Assembly: GCA_964549495.1 (NCBI GenBank)
Contig: CAZJWJ010000083.1
Coordinates: 1-24,189 of the forward strand
Reading direction: 5' to 3'
Source: JACKBJ01 sp964549495
GTDB lineage: Bacteria > Chloroflexota > Anaerolineae > Epilineales > Epilineaceae
DNA length: 24,189 nt
Positions 15,527-23,821 of this stretch are shown here, piece by piece. The number at the start of each line of letters is the position of its first letter. Positions within the stretch are counted from its first letter, which is position 1. The position numbers and the translations under genes are program-made. The notes beneath the pieces were generated by a model. The model ran no database searches. It was given only the letters and a program-made list of their open reading frames with translations, and was not told the origin of the DNA.

Positions 15527-18500
15527 ATGAAGTTCTCTCGCACGCCGCTCTTGGCGGCACTGCTCGCGGCGCTCTTGGCGCCCACGATCCTGGCCGGGGC
15601 GGCCCTTGCGGCCGAGCCGCCGGCACAGGTCGACTTCGAGGGCAGCCCCATCACCTTCGAGGGTGATGACGTTTGGGTGGCCGAGTTGGTCGGCATGAAG
15701 CACGCCGAGCGCCTGAGCCTCTACGTGCACCTGGAGAGCCCGTCGGTAATGCAGGTGGCCGACGCGGTGATGGTCAACCGCGGCCTGAGCAGCACGGACG
15801 CCATCGGCGGTTCGACGCTGCTGGCGGTGCACAACGAGGTGGTCGATCGCCAGCAGGCTACGGTGGATGCCGTGGCGGCGATGGGCGGTACGGTCATCAG
15901 CCAGATGCAGGTGACGCTGAATGCCATCCATGTCGAGATCGCCCGCTCGCAGCTGGCCGAGCTGGCCAGCCTGCCGGGCGTCAAGTCGATCTCGCGGGCG
16001 CCGGAGCACTTCCTGGCCATGGACGATTCGCGACCGCACATCGGCGCGACGCAGGCGGCCGAGGAGCTGGGTCTGGACGGTGAGGGCACGGTGGTGGCCA
16101 TCATCGATACCGGCATCGACTACATGCACGCCGGTCTGGGTGGTCATGGCGACACCGAGATTCGCGGCAACGACGACAATACGATCATCGAGGACGGCAG
16201 CTTCCCGACGGACAAGGTGCTGGGCGGCTACGACTTCGTGGGTCAGGCTTACAACGCGGGTGCCGGCACGCCGCCGATCCCCGACGAGGACCCCATCGAC
16301 GAGAACGGCCACGGTTCGCACGTGGCGGGTATTACGGCCGGCCTGCCGACGACGGGCGCGGCTTCGCTGGACATGAGCAACGGCGTGGCGCCGGCCGCCA
16401 ACCTGGTGGCGCTGAAGGTCTTCGGCCAGTCGGGCTCGACCAACGTGACGGTCGAGGCCATGGACTGGGTGGCCATGCACAACATGTACCTGGGCGAAGA
16501 GAACGAGAACATCCCGGGCACGCGGCCCGAGGTGAAGATCGATGTCATCAACATGAGCCTGGGCGGCAGCTTCGGCGGCGGCATGGCGGAGTACATCGCG
16601 GTGACGGACCGCCTGATCGAGCAGGGCGTGACGGTGGTGGCTTCGGCGGGCAACTCCGGCGCCACCCCCTACATCGTCGGCTCGCCCAGCGCGACGCCGA
16701 AGATCCTGTCGGTGGCCAACAGCTTCGCCCCGGGCGAGCTGGCCATGTCGGTGCTGGCCGAGTGGGACGACCAGAGCGAAGAGTACGGTGGTGTCGAGGC
16801 GGCCAATTGGGCGGTTCAGCTACTCGGGACCGGCGCGGCCTCGGGCGACCTGGCCTACTTCGGCACGGCCTGCAACGGCGAGACGCCGGAGCAGGAGGTC
16901 AACGAGAAGATCGCGCTGATCATGCGCGGCGGCTGCGCTTTCTACGACAAGGTGAACAACGCGGCCACCGAGGGCGCCATCGCGGCGCTGGTCTACAACA
17001 ACGTGTCGGGTGCGCCCATTCCGATGGGCTGCGGCGCTCCCTCGCCTTGCGGGACGCAGATCGGCATCCCGGCGGTCATGATCGACTTCGACAACGGTGA
17101 CAAGCTGCGCAAGATGCTGGTGGAAGACGGCACCGCGATCACGGTGACGATGGACGCGGAGAAGGTGGTCGAGCTGGACTACCTGGCCGACGTGATGGCC
17201 GACTCCAGCAGCCGTGGCCCCGGCCGCGCCTACACGCACATCAAGCCGCAGATCACGGCGCCGGGCAGCAACATCATCTCGGCTCGCAACGGCAGCGGCA
17301 ACGACGGCGTCCGCCTGAGCGGTACGTCGATGTCGGGTCCGGCGGTGGCCGGTGTGACGGCCCTGCTGTGGCAGCGCAACAACGAGCAGGACCTGGGGCT
17401 GTCGGCGGATAGCATCGCGGCTCTGGCGATGAACTACTCGACCCCGGTCATCAAGCGCAACTCGAACCAGACCGGCCCGACCGAGGGCGTCACCCGCCAG
17501 GGTGCCGGCCTGACCAACGCCTACCGCTCGGCCGTGGGCATGACCCTGGTCCGCTCGGACGAGGGCATCGCCGAGCTGAGCTTCGGCGCCACGGACGTGG
17601 CCACCGAGGCGATGGAGTACGAGCGCACGCTGACGGTCTACAACCTCTCCGACGAGGCCAAGACTTACAGCCTGGACTACGAGTACGCCTTCCCGGACGA
17701 CGACGCCGATGCCGGCGTCTCGCTCTCCTTCGACGCGGGCGACAGCCTGACGGTCGAGGGTGGCGAGATGGCGGAGGTTGTGGTGACCTTGTCGTTGGAT
17801 CCGGAATCGGCGCGAGACTGGCAGGCGCACGGGCTGAATCCGATGACGAACGAAGACGCCTTCCAGCTCTACGAGGTGGACGGTTACATCCACCTCACCG
17901 AGGTGGACGAGAATGGCGACGCGGTCGAAGAGGGTGACATGGTGGGTGTTCCCTGGCACACGCTTCCGCGGCTGCGAGGCTGCACAACACCGGATTCGAC
18001 CGAGCCCTTCACGATGGCGAGTCCCGAAGACGACTTCGAGGTCGAGTGGGCGAACGAGTGCGGCGGTGACACGGAGGTACAGCTCTTCTGGCTAGCCGCC
18101 GAGGACGACCTGGAGTCGGTGGATGCCGACATGCCTGCGGAGTTGGATGCGGGTGCTGTGGGAGTCCGGTACGGCATGGCGGATGTGTCGGTGGCCGAGA
18201 ACACCATCGTCGACACCATTGAGTTCACCGTGGTGACGGCTGGCGGCCGCTCGATTCCGTCCAATGCGGATGTCAACGTCTTCGTCGATCCGGAGAAGGA
18301 CGGCGAGTTCAACTTTGTGGTCTGGAACGTTCAGCTGGGGAATCCCGCGCTGGCGTGGGGCGCTGTTTGGGCCCCCGTAGCCCAGGACGGCAATGGGCCG
18401 ACATCGGATCAGAACCAGTGGTCGTTGGCGTTCTACATGAACCACGACTTCCACGACAGCTCGATGACCATGGCGATTCCAGTCCAGGCCTTCGGCGAGG

Positions 18501-18970
18501 ACGTCTCGCTCGACGCAGGAGACCTGAGCTTCGAGTACGCCGTTGTGGTGCGCGAGGGCCAGGGTGACTACAGCGTCGATGAGGATGATTCGCTCGAGGA
18601 CATGGTGCCGAACGACATGGCCGATGGCGGGCGCCTCACGTTTGACCAGGCCGTGCTCGAGTGTCTAACGTTGACGAACGACGAGGGCGAATCCCTCGTG
18701 AACAGTCCGAACACTAAGATGCCACTGGAGTCCAACGGCACGATGCTGGCTACCGTTGGGTACACCTGCGATCCGATGATGGAAGACGACGCGGCCATCC
18801 CGGTGGGGATCCTGGGCAACTACATCAACAACATGCCGGGCACGACCGCCTGGAGCGTGCGCCCAGGATCGCTGCAGGTGCCGGGCGAAATCGAACCTAC
18901 CCCGACTCCGGAGCCCCAGGGGATCTACCTGCCCTGGTTGGCGAACAACTTCGAGCCGGAAGAGGAATAA
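15527..18970 (+). CDS. Secreted subtilisin-like serine protease (S8) with propeptide, PA insert and LP-type tail
   Basis: 1147 residues. A signal peptide (residues ~1-29, LLAALLAALLAPTILAGAALA) is followed by an inhibitor-I9-like propeptide (~55-160) and an S8 catalytic domain. The triad is D194 in VAIIDTGID, H262 in NGHGSHVAGIT and S601 in LSGTSMSGPAVAG; the oxyanion Asn is N376 in VASAGNSG. A protease-associated (PA) domain is inserted at ~430-545 (KIALIMRGGCAFYDKVNNAA), as in Vpr/lactocepin-type enzymes. The C-terminal half is acidic, beta-rich and probably Fn3-like. The end is PTPTPEPQG then IYLPWLANNFE. The ATG at 15527 has GGAGG 10 nt upstream; the frame is open earlier without signal features. 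A strong terminator follows. It likely degrades extracellular protein. Confidence 0.92.
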   Translation: MKFSRTPLLAALLAALLAPTILAGAALAAEPPAQVDFEGSPITFEGDDVWVAELVGMKHAERLSLYVHLESPSVMQVADAVMVNRGLSSTDAIGGSTLLAVHNEVVDRQQATVDAVAAMGGTVISQMQVTLNAIHVEIARSQLAELASLPGVKSISRAPEHFLAMDDSRPHIGATQAAEELGLDGEGTVVAIIDTGIDYMHAGLGGHGDTEIRGNDDNTIIEDGSFPTDKVLGGYDFVGQAYNAGAGTPPIPDEDPIDENGHGSHVAGITAGLPTTGAASLDMSNGVAPAANLVALKVFGQSGSTNVTVEAMDWVAMHNMYLGEENENIPGTRPEVKIDVINMSLGGSFGGGMAEYIAVTDRLIEQGVTVVASAGNSGATPYIVGSPSATPKILSVANSFAPGELAMSVLAEWDDQSEEYGGVEAANWAVQLLGTGAASGDLAYFGTACNGETPEQEVNEKIALIMRGGCAFYDKVNNAATEGAIAALVYNNVSGAPIPMGCGAPSPCGTQIGIPAVMIDFDNGDKLRKMLVEDGTAITVTMDAEKVVELDYLADVMADSSSRGPGRAYTHIKPQITAPGSNIISARNGSGNDGVRLSGTSMSGPAVAGVTALLWQRNNEQDLGLSADSIAALAMNYSTPVIKRNSNQTGPTEGVTRQGAGLTNAYRSAVGMTLVRSDEGIAELSFGATDVATEAMEYERTLTVYNLSDEAKTYSLDYEYAFPDDDADAGVSLSFDAGDSLTVEGGEMAEVVVTLSLDPESARDWQAHGLNPMTNEDAFQLYEVDGYIHLTEVDENGDAVEEGDMVGVPWHTLPRLRGCTTPDSTEPFTMASPEDDFEVEWANECGGDTEVQLFWLAAEDDLESVDADMPAELDAGAVGVRYGMADVSVAENTIVDTIEFTVVTAGGRSIPSNADVNVFVDPEKDGEFNFVVWNVQLGNPALAWGAVWAPVAQDGNGPTSDQNQWSLAFYMNHDFHDSSMTMAIPVQAFGEDVSLDAGDLSFEYAVVVREGQGDYSVDEDDSLEDMVPNDMADGGRLTFDQAVLECLTLTNDEGESLVNSPNTKMPLESNGTMLATVGYTCDPMMEDDAAIPVGILGNYINNMPGTTAWSVRPGSLQVPGEIEPTPTPEPQGIYLPWLANNFEPEEE

Positions 18971-19050
18971 GCTAGGAGCGCGAGCAGAATTGAAGGGCGC
19001 TCGGCCCGAAGCAGCTAGGTAAACGACCAAAGTCAAGCGCATAGAATCGA

Positions 19051-19096
19051 AACCGGGTGGCTGCGCGCTCCGCAGCCACCCGGTTCTAGTTCTATT
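19051..19096 (+). terminator. Intrinsic terminator after the protease gene
   Basis: A perfect 15-bp stem, AACCGGGTGGCTGCG paired with CGCAGCCACCCGGTT around a CGCTC loop (19051-19085), is followed by a T-rich CTAGTTCTATT. It lies 80 bp after the stop codon. It could also stop transcription arriving from the opposite strand, though that side lacks a good T-tract. Confidence 0.8.
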
Positions 19097-19236
19097 ACGC
19101 CCGGATGCCGGGTTTGGAACGAGCAGGAGAGGACAATGCTGTGCGCAGTAGCCGATTAAGATGACATGCGAATCCGATCCTACATCAACCAATTGGGTGA
19201 TCCGCGATGATTGAACTGCGATCGTAGCGTATATCG
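19097..19236. other. Intergenic stretch between protease terminator and AfsR-like gene
   Basis: About 140 bp in which the base composition changes from G/C-rich to more A/T-rich. A short CCCGGATGCCGGG hairpin lies near 19100-19112. No gene or promoter was recognised. Confidence 0.3.
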
Positions 19237-22200
19237 CTAATCGCAACCGTGTAACTTAATGGCTTGAATGGTTTCGTCTAGAGCGGCACAACAATCAAGA
19301 AGATCATTGAGTGTGCGTGCTTGGAGGATAGTAACATCGCGGTCTACACTGGGTAGAGAGAGACGATCCGTGAAATATGGAGATCGCTGCGAACCAATGC
19401 GGGCTCGCAATGAATCACTCGCCGCGATGGCGAGGCTTGCGCATTCATCGCAATTCGTATCTCGCTGCATGAATCCAAGCAGATCAAGAGTCTGGCTCAC
19501 TTCATACAAGTCCAGGCACAGCGCGAATTGTTCAATCGAGCGAAGCATGTGCCCTTTCCAGCCCCGACCACCGCAGAAAGCTATTAAGCCCTGGGCCCGG
19601 TTGAGCATGCTATCGAGAGTGACTGATTCGCTTCCACCAACCATCAGTGGGAGATAACCCACTAGATGTTCTTTTTCCCGGACTCCGATTCCGAAGTCCA
19701 ACTCTACGCGAGCACAGGCGATATAGCCCAGTAATTGGCGATCTTGTATCTGTGAAGCGACCTGATGACTTTGGTCAAGACACAACTCTCCTGCCTTCCA
19801 CTGTCCCATACGTGTATGGATTGACCCGAGATTGCATAGCGTTGTAGCGAGACTGGTCAAGTCGTCGATGGAGCGCTCAATCGCTACTGCACTGCGCATG
19901 AGGTCAAGTGATAGCCGAAATTCACCGCTGCGAAATGAAGCCATTCCGAGTGCATCATAGAGAATGCCAGCATGGGTGCGGCTGCCAAGAGAAATCGCTA
20001 ACTCTAAACCCTGATGCCAAGCAGCTTCTGCTCTACCCAGCATACCGATGTTGTAGTAACTATAGCCCAATGATACTAGTGCATCGAGACGAGAAAATGA
20101 ATTGCCTGACCCAGAACCGATAGTATCAATGCACTCTTTGCTAAGTCGTAATGCTTCTAGGTTGTCTCCTGATTCTCGATGGAGGTGTGCGAGTAGAAGA
20201 AATGACGATGTTCTTACATTCGACTTGGGTAGTGCTCGTTGGATTGAGATCGACAGCCTGCACGCTTGCATCGCGCCGGACACATCTCCTAGGCTTTCGC
20301 GACAATGAGCTAGGCGATCGAGGCATTGAATCTGGCTGTCGGACGCTCCGAGTTCGCGGTAGAGTTTCACAGCGTCCTCAAGAAGGGGGTTTGCCGTGAC
20401 ATAATCTCCGACTCCAAGGCGCAATGTCCCATGCACTTCGAGTAGTTGTGCTCTCTGCTCTGTTGACAAGTTTAGCGAACTCAAAACCTCTATCCATGGC
20501 CGTATCCATGTCGAAGCGCGTTCGCAATGCCCTCGAACATACCAATACCTCCAAACATGCACTGCAATCTGCACGCCTTCAACCGCCAATTTGTTCCGGA
20601 GACAGATATCCATGGCTGCGGCAAGGCATCCATCTTGACTAGAGACAAATGAGAGGGCTTCTGCTTGATCCCCTTCTAGAAAACCATCATAAAATCGCCG
20701 TGTCATGGCGATGGCATATCGCACTTGTATGTGAATATCGTGCAAGTGCCCTGCATCGTCAAGAAGATCTGACAGTACCACTTCTCGAACCAGTGGATTC
20801 AAAGTAAGAAGTGCACCATTCTCTGTCGGTGTATGGTGTAATAAGCTGCAGTGTAGCAACTGGCGTATTGCCGTGCGCAGGGAGTTGTCACTAAGTGAAA
20901 TGGCAGTCAAATCAGGCAGCGTTTCCAACAGGGTCGCCTCGCATACGCTACTTGGGAATATAGCAAGCAGTAGTAGCGCTTCGCGTGACGCATCATCAAG
21001 TAGTCTGAAGGACCACAATATAGTGGTGCGTAGCGTCGAGTGCCGTGCCGGTGCTGTGCGACTCGGATTTGTTGCATCAGTGATGTTGGGAAGTAGCAGG
21101 GAGTGCACTTCGGCAACGCTCATTAGTGAGCAATGCGAAGCAGCAATTTCGATAGCTAGAGGGAGGCCTCTGAGTGACATGCAAACTGCAGCAATTGCCT
21201 CGAAGTCGGTCGGAGAATGTGACGGAAGCCGATTCGGATCACGTTCCTTGACTCGATTCATGAAGAGTTGCACTGACTCAATTGCAGCTAGTTCGCTACT
21301 CGGTAGGCTGGCGGCGATTGGGATTTTAAGAGGCTCGATCTCGATCACAATCTCGTCTCGAAGTCCGAGGCGGGATCGACTTGTGGCCAGGACTCTAGCA
21401 TTGGTAGTGGTCACAATTTCGGATGCCAGCGCGTGAGCACCTTCAAGTACATGCTCGCAATTGTCCAAGATGATCAGACTATGTCTGTCACTATTGCCAA
21501 TCACATCGAGGCTGGCTTTGGGATCATCTGTGACCAAGTTCATCTGTACGAGTGCAGTGTCTCGTACATGTGCGCAATCGCTTGCCTCGGCGAGTGATAC
21601 AAACCACACGGCGATGTCCATGTTATCTTCAAGAAACATTCCGATCTCAATTGCCAGTCTGGACTTGCCTATTCCGCCCTCTCCAACAAGGGTGATGCAG
21701 TTGCCCGGTTCTAGGCGACTAGCTACGGATTCTACGCGATGTGTCAAATCAACAAACTGATCCAAGGAATACCTCAAGGTCCCATCTGGGGTGCGTTCGG
21801 AACTAGCCATTCCCGTGGTGGTTGAGGAAGTTGCAGTCGATTTCGGGCTTGAGCGCAGCGAGTCTCCAAGTGCAAGCAATTCAGGTGATGCGGAGATTCC
21901 CAATTCTGAGTGAAGGCGATCTTCGACTTCCGACAGCACGCTGCTAACCGTGTCCAGTTGATTTGCCTGAAGATAGGAATCGATCGCTCTACGATATAGG
22001 TGCTCACATGGAGGTAGCTTGCGCGCCAGGATCAATGCAATATCGGCCGCCGTGTGATGAGACCCGGATCTAGTCAGATGTGACAGGCAACTCTCCAGTG
22101 CGGTAATCCACTCGGTACGAAGGCTGTTTCGTGCGAGTTGGATCCAGCCGGCGTTATGGTTCTCTAGCAACGTTGCAGACAGATCTCTTGTGAAGTCATT

Positions 22201-22599
22201 GCACTTGCCCGCGCGATTACGAGTAAGTGACTCACAAATGACTTCGGTTGATAGGGCGTTGAGGTACTCATCAACATCGGTTCGGATGATCACGTGCTCT
22301 GACCAGGCTATGGTGAGTCTGGTTGTGTTCAGCCATTCGTGCTCATGAGCAACTGCTTTGAGGTGCTTGCGAAGTCGGTAGCATGATCTACGAAGTCGAT
22401 CGCGTGCGATGCGCTTATCTGCACGGGGCCAAATGTCGGTTGCGATCTCGTCTCTGTTGATAGTGCGATTGGAGTGCACGAGTAGGTATTGGATGAGTTG
22501 TAGTGCATCCGCTCTTGACGGCAACTGAAGATTCTGTCCAGCATATGAAACTGTGGGTGAACCAAATAGCTGCGCCTTCAGAATCGCAGGATCTTGCAT
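19237..22599 (-). CDS. AfsR/SARP-like regulator: winged helix, BTAD, NB-ARC ATPase and TPRs
   Basis: About 1120 residues. Residues ~7-85 are an OmpR-type winged helix (LKAQLFGSPTVSYAG, then TINRDEIATDIWP). Residues ~105-245 fit a BTAD domain. An NTPase of NB-ARC type follows, with Walker A GEGGIGKS (306-313), Walker B LIILDNCEH (375-383) and LPLAIEIAASH. The C-terminal half is TPR-like helical repeats (AMQACRLSISIQRALPK, LGYSYYNIGMLGRAEAAWHQ). Such proteins regulate secondary metabolism or secreted factors, with ATP- and ligand-dependent activity. The ATG at 22599 is used; an in-frame TTG at 22644 is possible but lies inside a 21-bp inverted repeat. Codon use is clearly more A/T-rich than in the genes to the left, suggesting transfer. 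Its target is not evident. Confidence 0.85.
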   Translation of the reverse strand: MQDPAILKAQLFGSPTVSYAGQNLQLPSRADALQLIQYLLVHSNRTINRDEIATDIWPRADKRIARDRLRRSCYRLRKHLKAVAHEHEWLNTTRLTIAWSEHVIIRTDVDEYLNALSTEVICESLTRNRAGKCNDFTRDLSATLLENHNAGWIQLARNSLRTEWITALESCLSHLTRSGSHHTAADIALILARKLPPCEHLYRRAIDSYLQANQLDTVSSVLSEVEDRLHSELGISASPELLALGDSLRSSPKSTATSSTTTGMASSERTPDGTLRYSLDQFVDLTHRVESVASRLEPGNCITLVGEGGIGKSRLAIEIGMFLEDNMDIAVWFVSLAEASDCAHVRDTALVQMNLVTDDPKASLDVIGNSDRHSLIILDNCEHVLEGAHALASEIVTTTNARVLATSRSRLGLRDEIVIEIEPLKIPIAASLPSSELAAIESVQLFMNRVKERDPNRLPSHSPTDFEAIAAVCMSLRGLPLAIEIAASHCSLMSVAEVHSLLLPNITDATNPSRTAPARHSTLRTTILWSFRLLDDASREALLLLAIFPSSVCEATLLETLPDLTAISLSDNSLRTAIRQLLHCSLLHHTPTENGALLTLNPLVREVVLSDLLDDAGHLHDIHIQVRYAIAMTRRFYDGFLEGDQAEALSFVSSQDGCLAAAMDICLRNKLAVEGVQIAVHVWRYWYVRGHCERASTWIRPWIEVLSSLNLSTEQRAQLLEVHGTLRLGVGDYVTANPLLEDAVKLYRELGASDSQIQCLDRLAHCRESLGDVSGAMQACRLSISIQRALPKSNVRTSSFLLLAHLHRESGDNLEALRLSKECIDTIGSGSGNSFSRLDALVSLGYSYYNIGMLGRAEAAWHQGLELAISLGSRTHAGILYDALGMASFRSGEFRLSLDLMRSAVAIERSIDDLTSLATTLCNLGSIHTRMGQWKAGELCLDQSHQVASQIQDRQLLGYIACARVELDFGIGVREKEHLVGYLPLMVGGSESVTLDSMLNRAQGLIAFCGGRGWKGHMLRSIEQFALCLDLYEVSQTLDLLGFMQRDTNCDECASLAIAASDSLRARIGSQRSPYFTDRLSLPSVDRDVTILQARTLNDLLDCCAALDETIQAIKLHGCD

Positions 22600-22640
22600 T
22601 GGTTGACGTGGCCTTGATGATTCTAGGGAGTTTTCATTTT

Positions 22641-22661
22641 GCAATCACTTGTCGTGATTGC
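22641..22661. promoter_or_regulatory. 21-bp inverted repeat at the 5' end of the AfsR-like gene (candidate operator)
   Basis: GCAATCAC and GTGATTGC are perfect 8-bp arms separated by TTGTC. It lies 42 bp before the preferred start of the AfsR-like gene and covers the alternative TTG start. The size and symmetry fit a dimeric DNA-binding protein. Autoregulation is possible but unproven; SARP proteins usually bind direct repeats. Confidence 0.45.
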
Positions 22662-22748
22662 TTGTAGTAGTGTCATCGGCAGTCGACTGGTGCCGAGCAG
22701 TAGGTGAAGTCGAGAGCCGTGGTGTCGTCCGTATGAATCGAGCTAGCT

Positions 22749-22892
22749 ATGGAGCTGAATGTTGAGCTTGAGAGCGCCTCGGCGAGTAAGGATGGTGCCG
22801 ACAATCAGTTGGACTTGCTGTTGGGCGGCCAGAATCCTGGCGCCCACGGGGCGACCGCGACTGTAAGGAGTGGATGGAACGGGAAGAGATAG
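22749..22892 (+). CDS. Doubtful 47-residue small ORF with a Gly-Gly site
   Basis: A short frame, divergent from the AfsR-like gene, begins MELNVELESASASKDGADNQ, continues LDLLLGG, and ends in a polar Gly-rich part finishing WNGKR. The acidic, Leu-rich first half ending in Gly-Gly resembles in form the leader of some secreted peptides. There is no clear ribosome binding site, no recognisable transporter or modifying enzyme nearby, and ORFs on the opposite strand overlap it. This may be chance. Confidence 0.2.
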   Translation: MELNVELESASASKDGADNQLDLLLGGQNPGAHGATATVRSGWNGKR

Positions 22893-23109
22893 CCGATCGT
22901 GGTATGAGAAGATCTTGATAGCGTGTGCGCTTGCCGTAGAATGGGGTCTTCCGCTGCATTCGGTTGAAACACCCGAATTCAAGGCTATCGATAGGTTGAT
23001 TGAGGCACTCCGATGTGCGGTCACTGACGAGGCCTTGTGCTCGTCCGAATCGAGTTTCGCGAACGGGGCCTATGAGCATCTCTTCCAGAAGTCCAGTTGT
23101 AAGGAGTAA
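22870..23109 (+). CDS. Doubtful 79-residue ORF, unrecognised
   Basis: Starts with GTG at 22870, overlapping the end of the 47-residue ORF. The sequence includes ILIACALAVEWGLPLHSVE and FKAIDRLIEALRCAV, which could be amphipathic helices. An AAGGAG lies at the start itself, too close to act as its ribosome site. No family was recognised. Two ORFs on the opposite strand cover much of the same DNA. Confidence 0.22.
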   Translation: MDGTGRDSRSWYEKILIACALAVEWGLPLHSVETPEFKAIDRLIEALRCAVTDEALCSSESSFANGAYEHLFQKSSCKE

Positions 23110-23149
23110 GCGTTCATGGTGTGTTTGGGATTGGCCTCATCTTGAATCT

Positions 23150-23215
23150 ACACCGCTTGGTAGTTCCGGCCTTCCATGAATCCAGTCTGCGCTGCATTTT
23201 CTACCAAGCGGGTGT
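23150..23215. repeat. Imperfect inverted repeat with long loop
   Basis: ACACCGCTTGGTAG (23150-23163) is nearly complementary to CTACCAAGCGGGTGT (23201-23215) with one bulged base; the loop is 37 nt. No T-tract follows. It lies downstream of the secreted Cys-rich gene (minus strand) and could be a 3' hairpin or a remnant of a small repeat element. Confidence 0.4.
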
Positions 23216-23296
23216 TCCCAGTGCTAACATCGCGCTACACAGCCCCAACGCCCTGCGCGTAGTATATAAGGTCTCTGGTGGGTCAGCAGGTGGGTC

Positions 23297-23821
23297 TTAG
23301 CAGTCAGAGCAACAGTAGACTTGAAATGTGGCTTCCCCCCAAGTTATGTTCTCTTCTGAAAGACCGCACTCCACGCACTCGAATTCCACAAAGAACTCTA
23401 CTCCAGCCAGATCATCTAAGCACTCGTTGGCATATGGCTCAGATTGGCCATGGCGTTCGATCTGAACCGTGTGCGGCATGGCTGTAGGTGACTTGCCACC
23501 GAAGTACTCGTTGAAGCAAGTCCCTACTTCTGACCACGCTGATACAGCTTCCACACGCACGCCTTGTTCTGGATCGCATCCGGCGGCAGCTGTTGCGACG
23601 GCACTTCCAGATACTCCAATCCGCGGCTTCTGATTGGGGGCAATTGTTGCGATGGAGCTGGGTGAGGGGTGACACCACTCTGCTTGAATGGCTGTACTGC
23701 ACGAAGATCGAGTGGGGGCGTCCTGTGCCGCATCCATTGCATAAATGGATCCGGCGCCTATCGAGAGGAGTAGTGTGAGTCGAAAGAGCGCAGTAAGTGT
23801 GGCCAGTCGAGTGATCAGCAT
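23297..23821 (-). CDS. Secreted cysteine-rich protein of unknown function
   Basis: 174 residues. The N-terminus is a signal peptide: MLITR, then a hydrophobic stretch ALFRLTLLLSIGAGSIYA, with likely cleavage before MDAAQDA. The rest has ten Cys (41, 50, 82, 102, 134, 149, 152, 170, 171, 174). The C-terminal CVEC and terminal CCSDC could form disulphides or a metal site. The ATG at 23821 is well supported by GGAGG 7 nt upstream. I do not recognise the family. It lies upstream of the AfsR-like regulator on the same strand, in the A/T-richer segment; a regulatory link is possible but not shown. Confidence 0.65.
   Translation of the reverse strand: MLITRLATLTALFRLTLLLSIGAGSIYAMDAAQDAPTRSSCSTAIQAEWCHPSPSSIATIAPNQKPRIGVSGSAVATAAAGCDPEQGVRVEAVSAWSEVGTCFNEYFGGKSPTAMPHTVQIERHGQSEPYANECLDDLAGVEFFVEFECVECGLSEENITWGEATFQVYCCSDC

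Larger units (their letters stand above)
22645..23296. other. 650-bp region between the AfsR-like gene and the Cys-rich gene
   Basis: Holds the operator-like repeat, the two doubtful plus-strand ORFs and a long hairpin at 23150-23215. No well-supported gene, tRNA or mobile element was seen. Confidence 0.4.

Noticed and set aside
15365..17959. Long minus-strand ORFs (371 and 379 residues) over the protease gene
   Set aside because: His/Arg/Val-rich shadow sequence; the plus strand carries a complete S8 catalytic triad.
22743..23079. Minus-strand ORFs of 93 and 110 residues upstream of the AfsR-like gene
   Set aside because: They overlap each other and the plus-strand ORFs, have Ser/Arg-rich composition and no visible ribosome site or motif.
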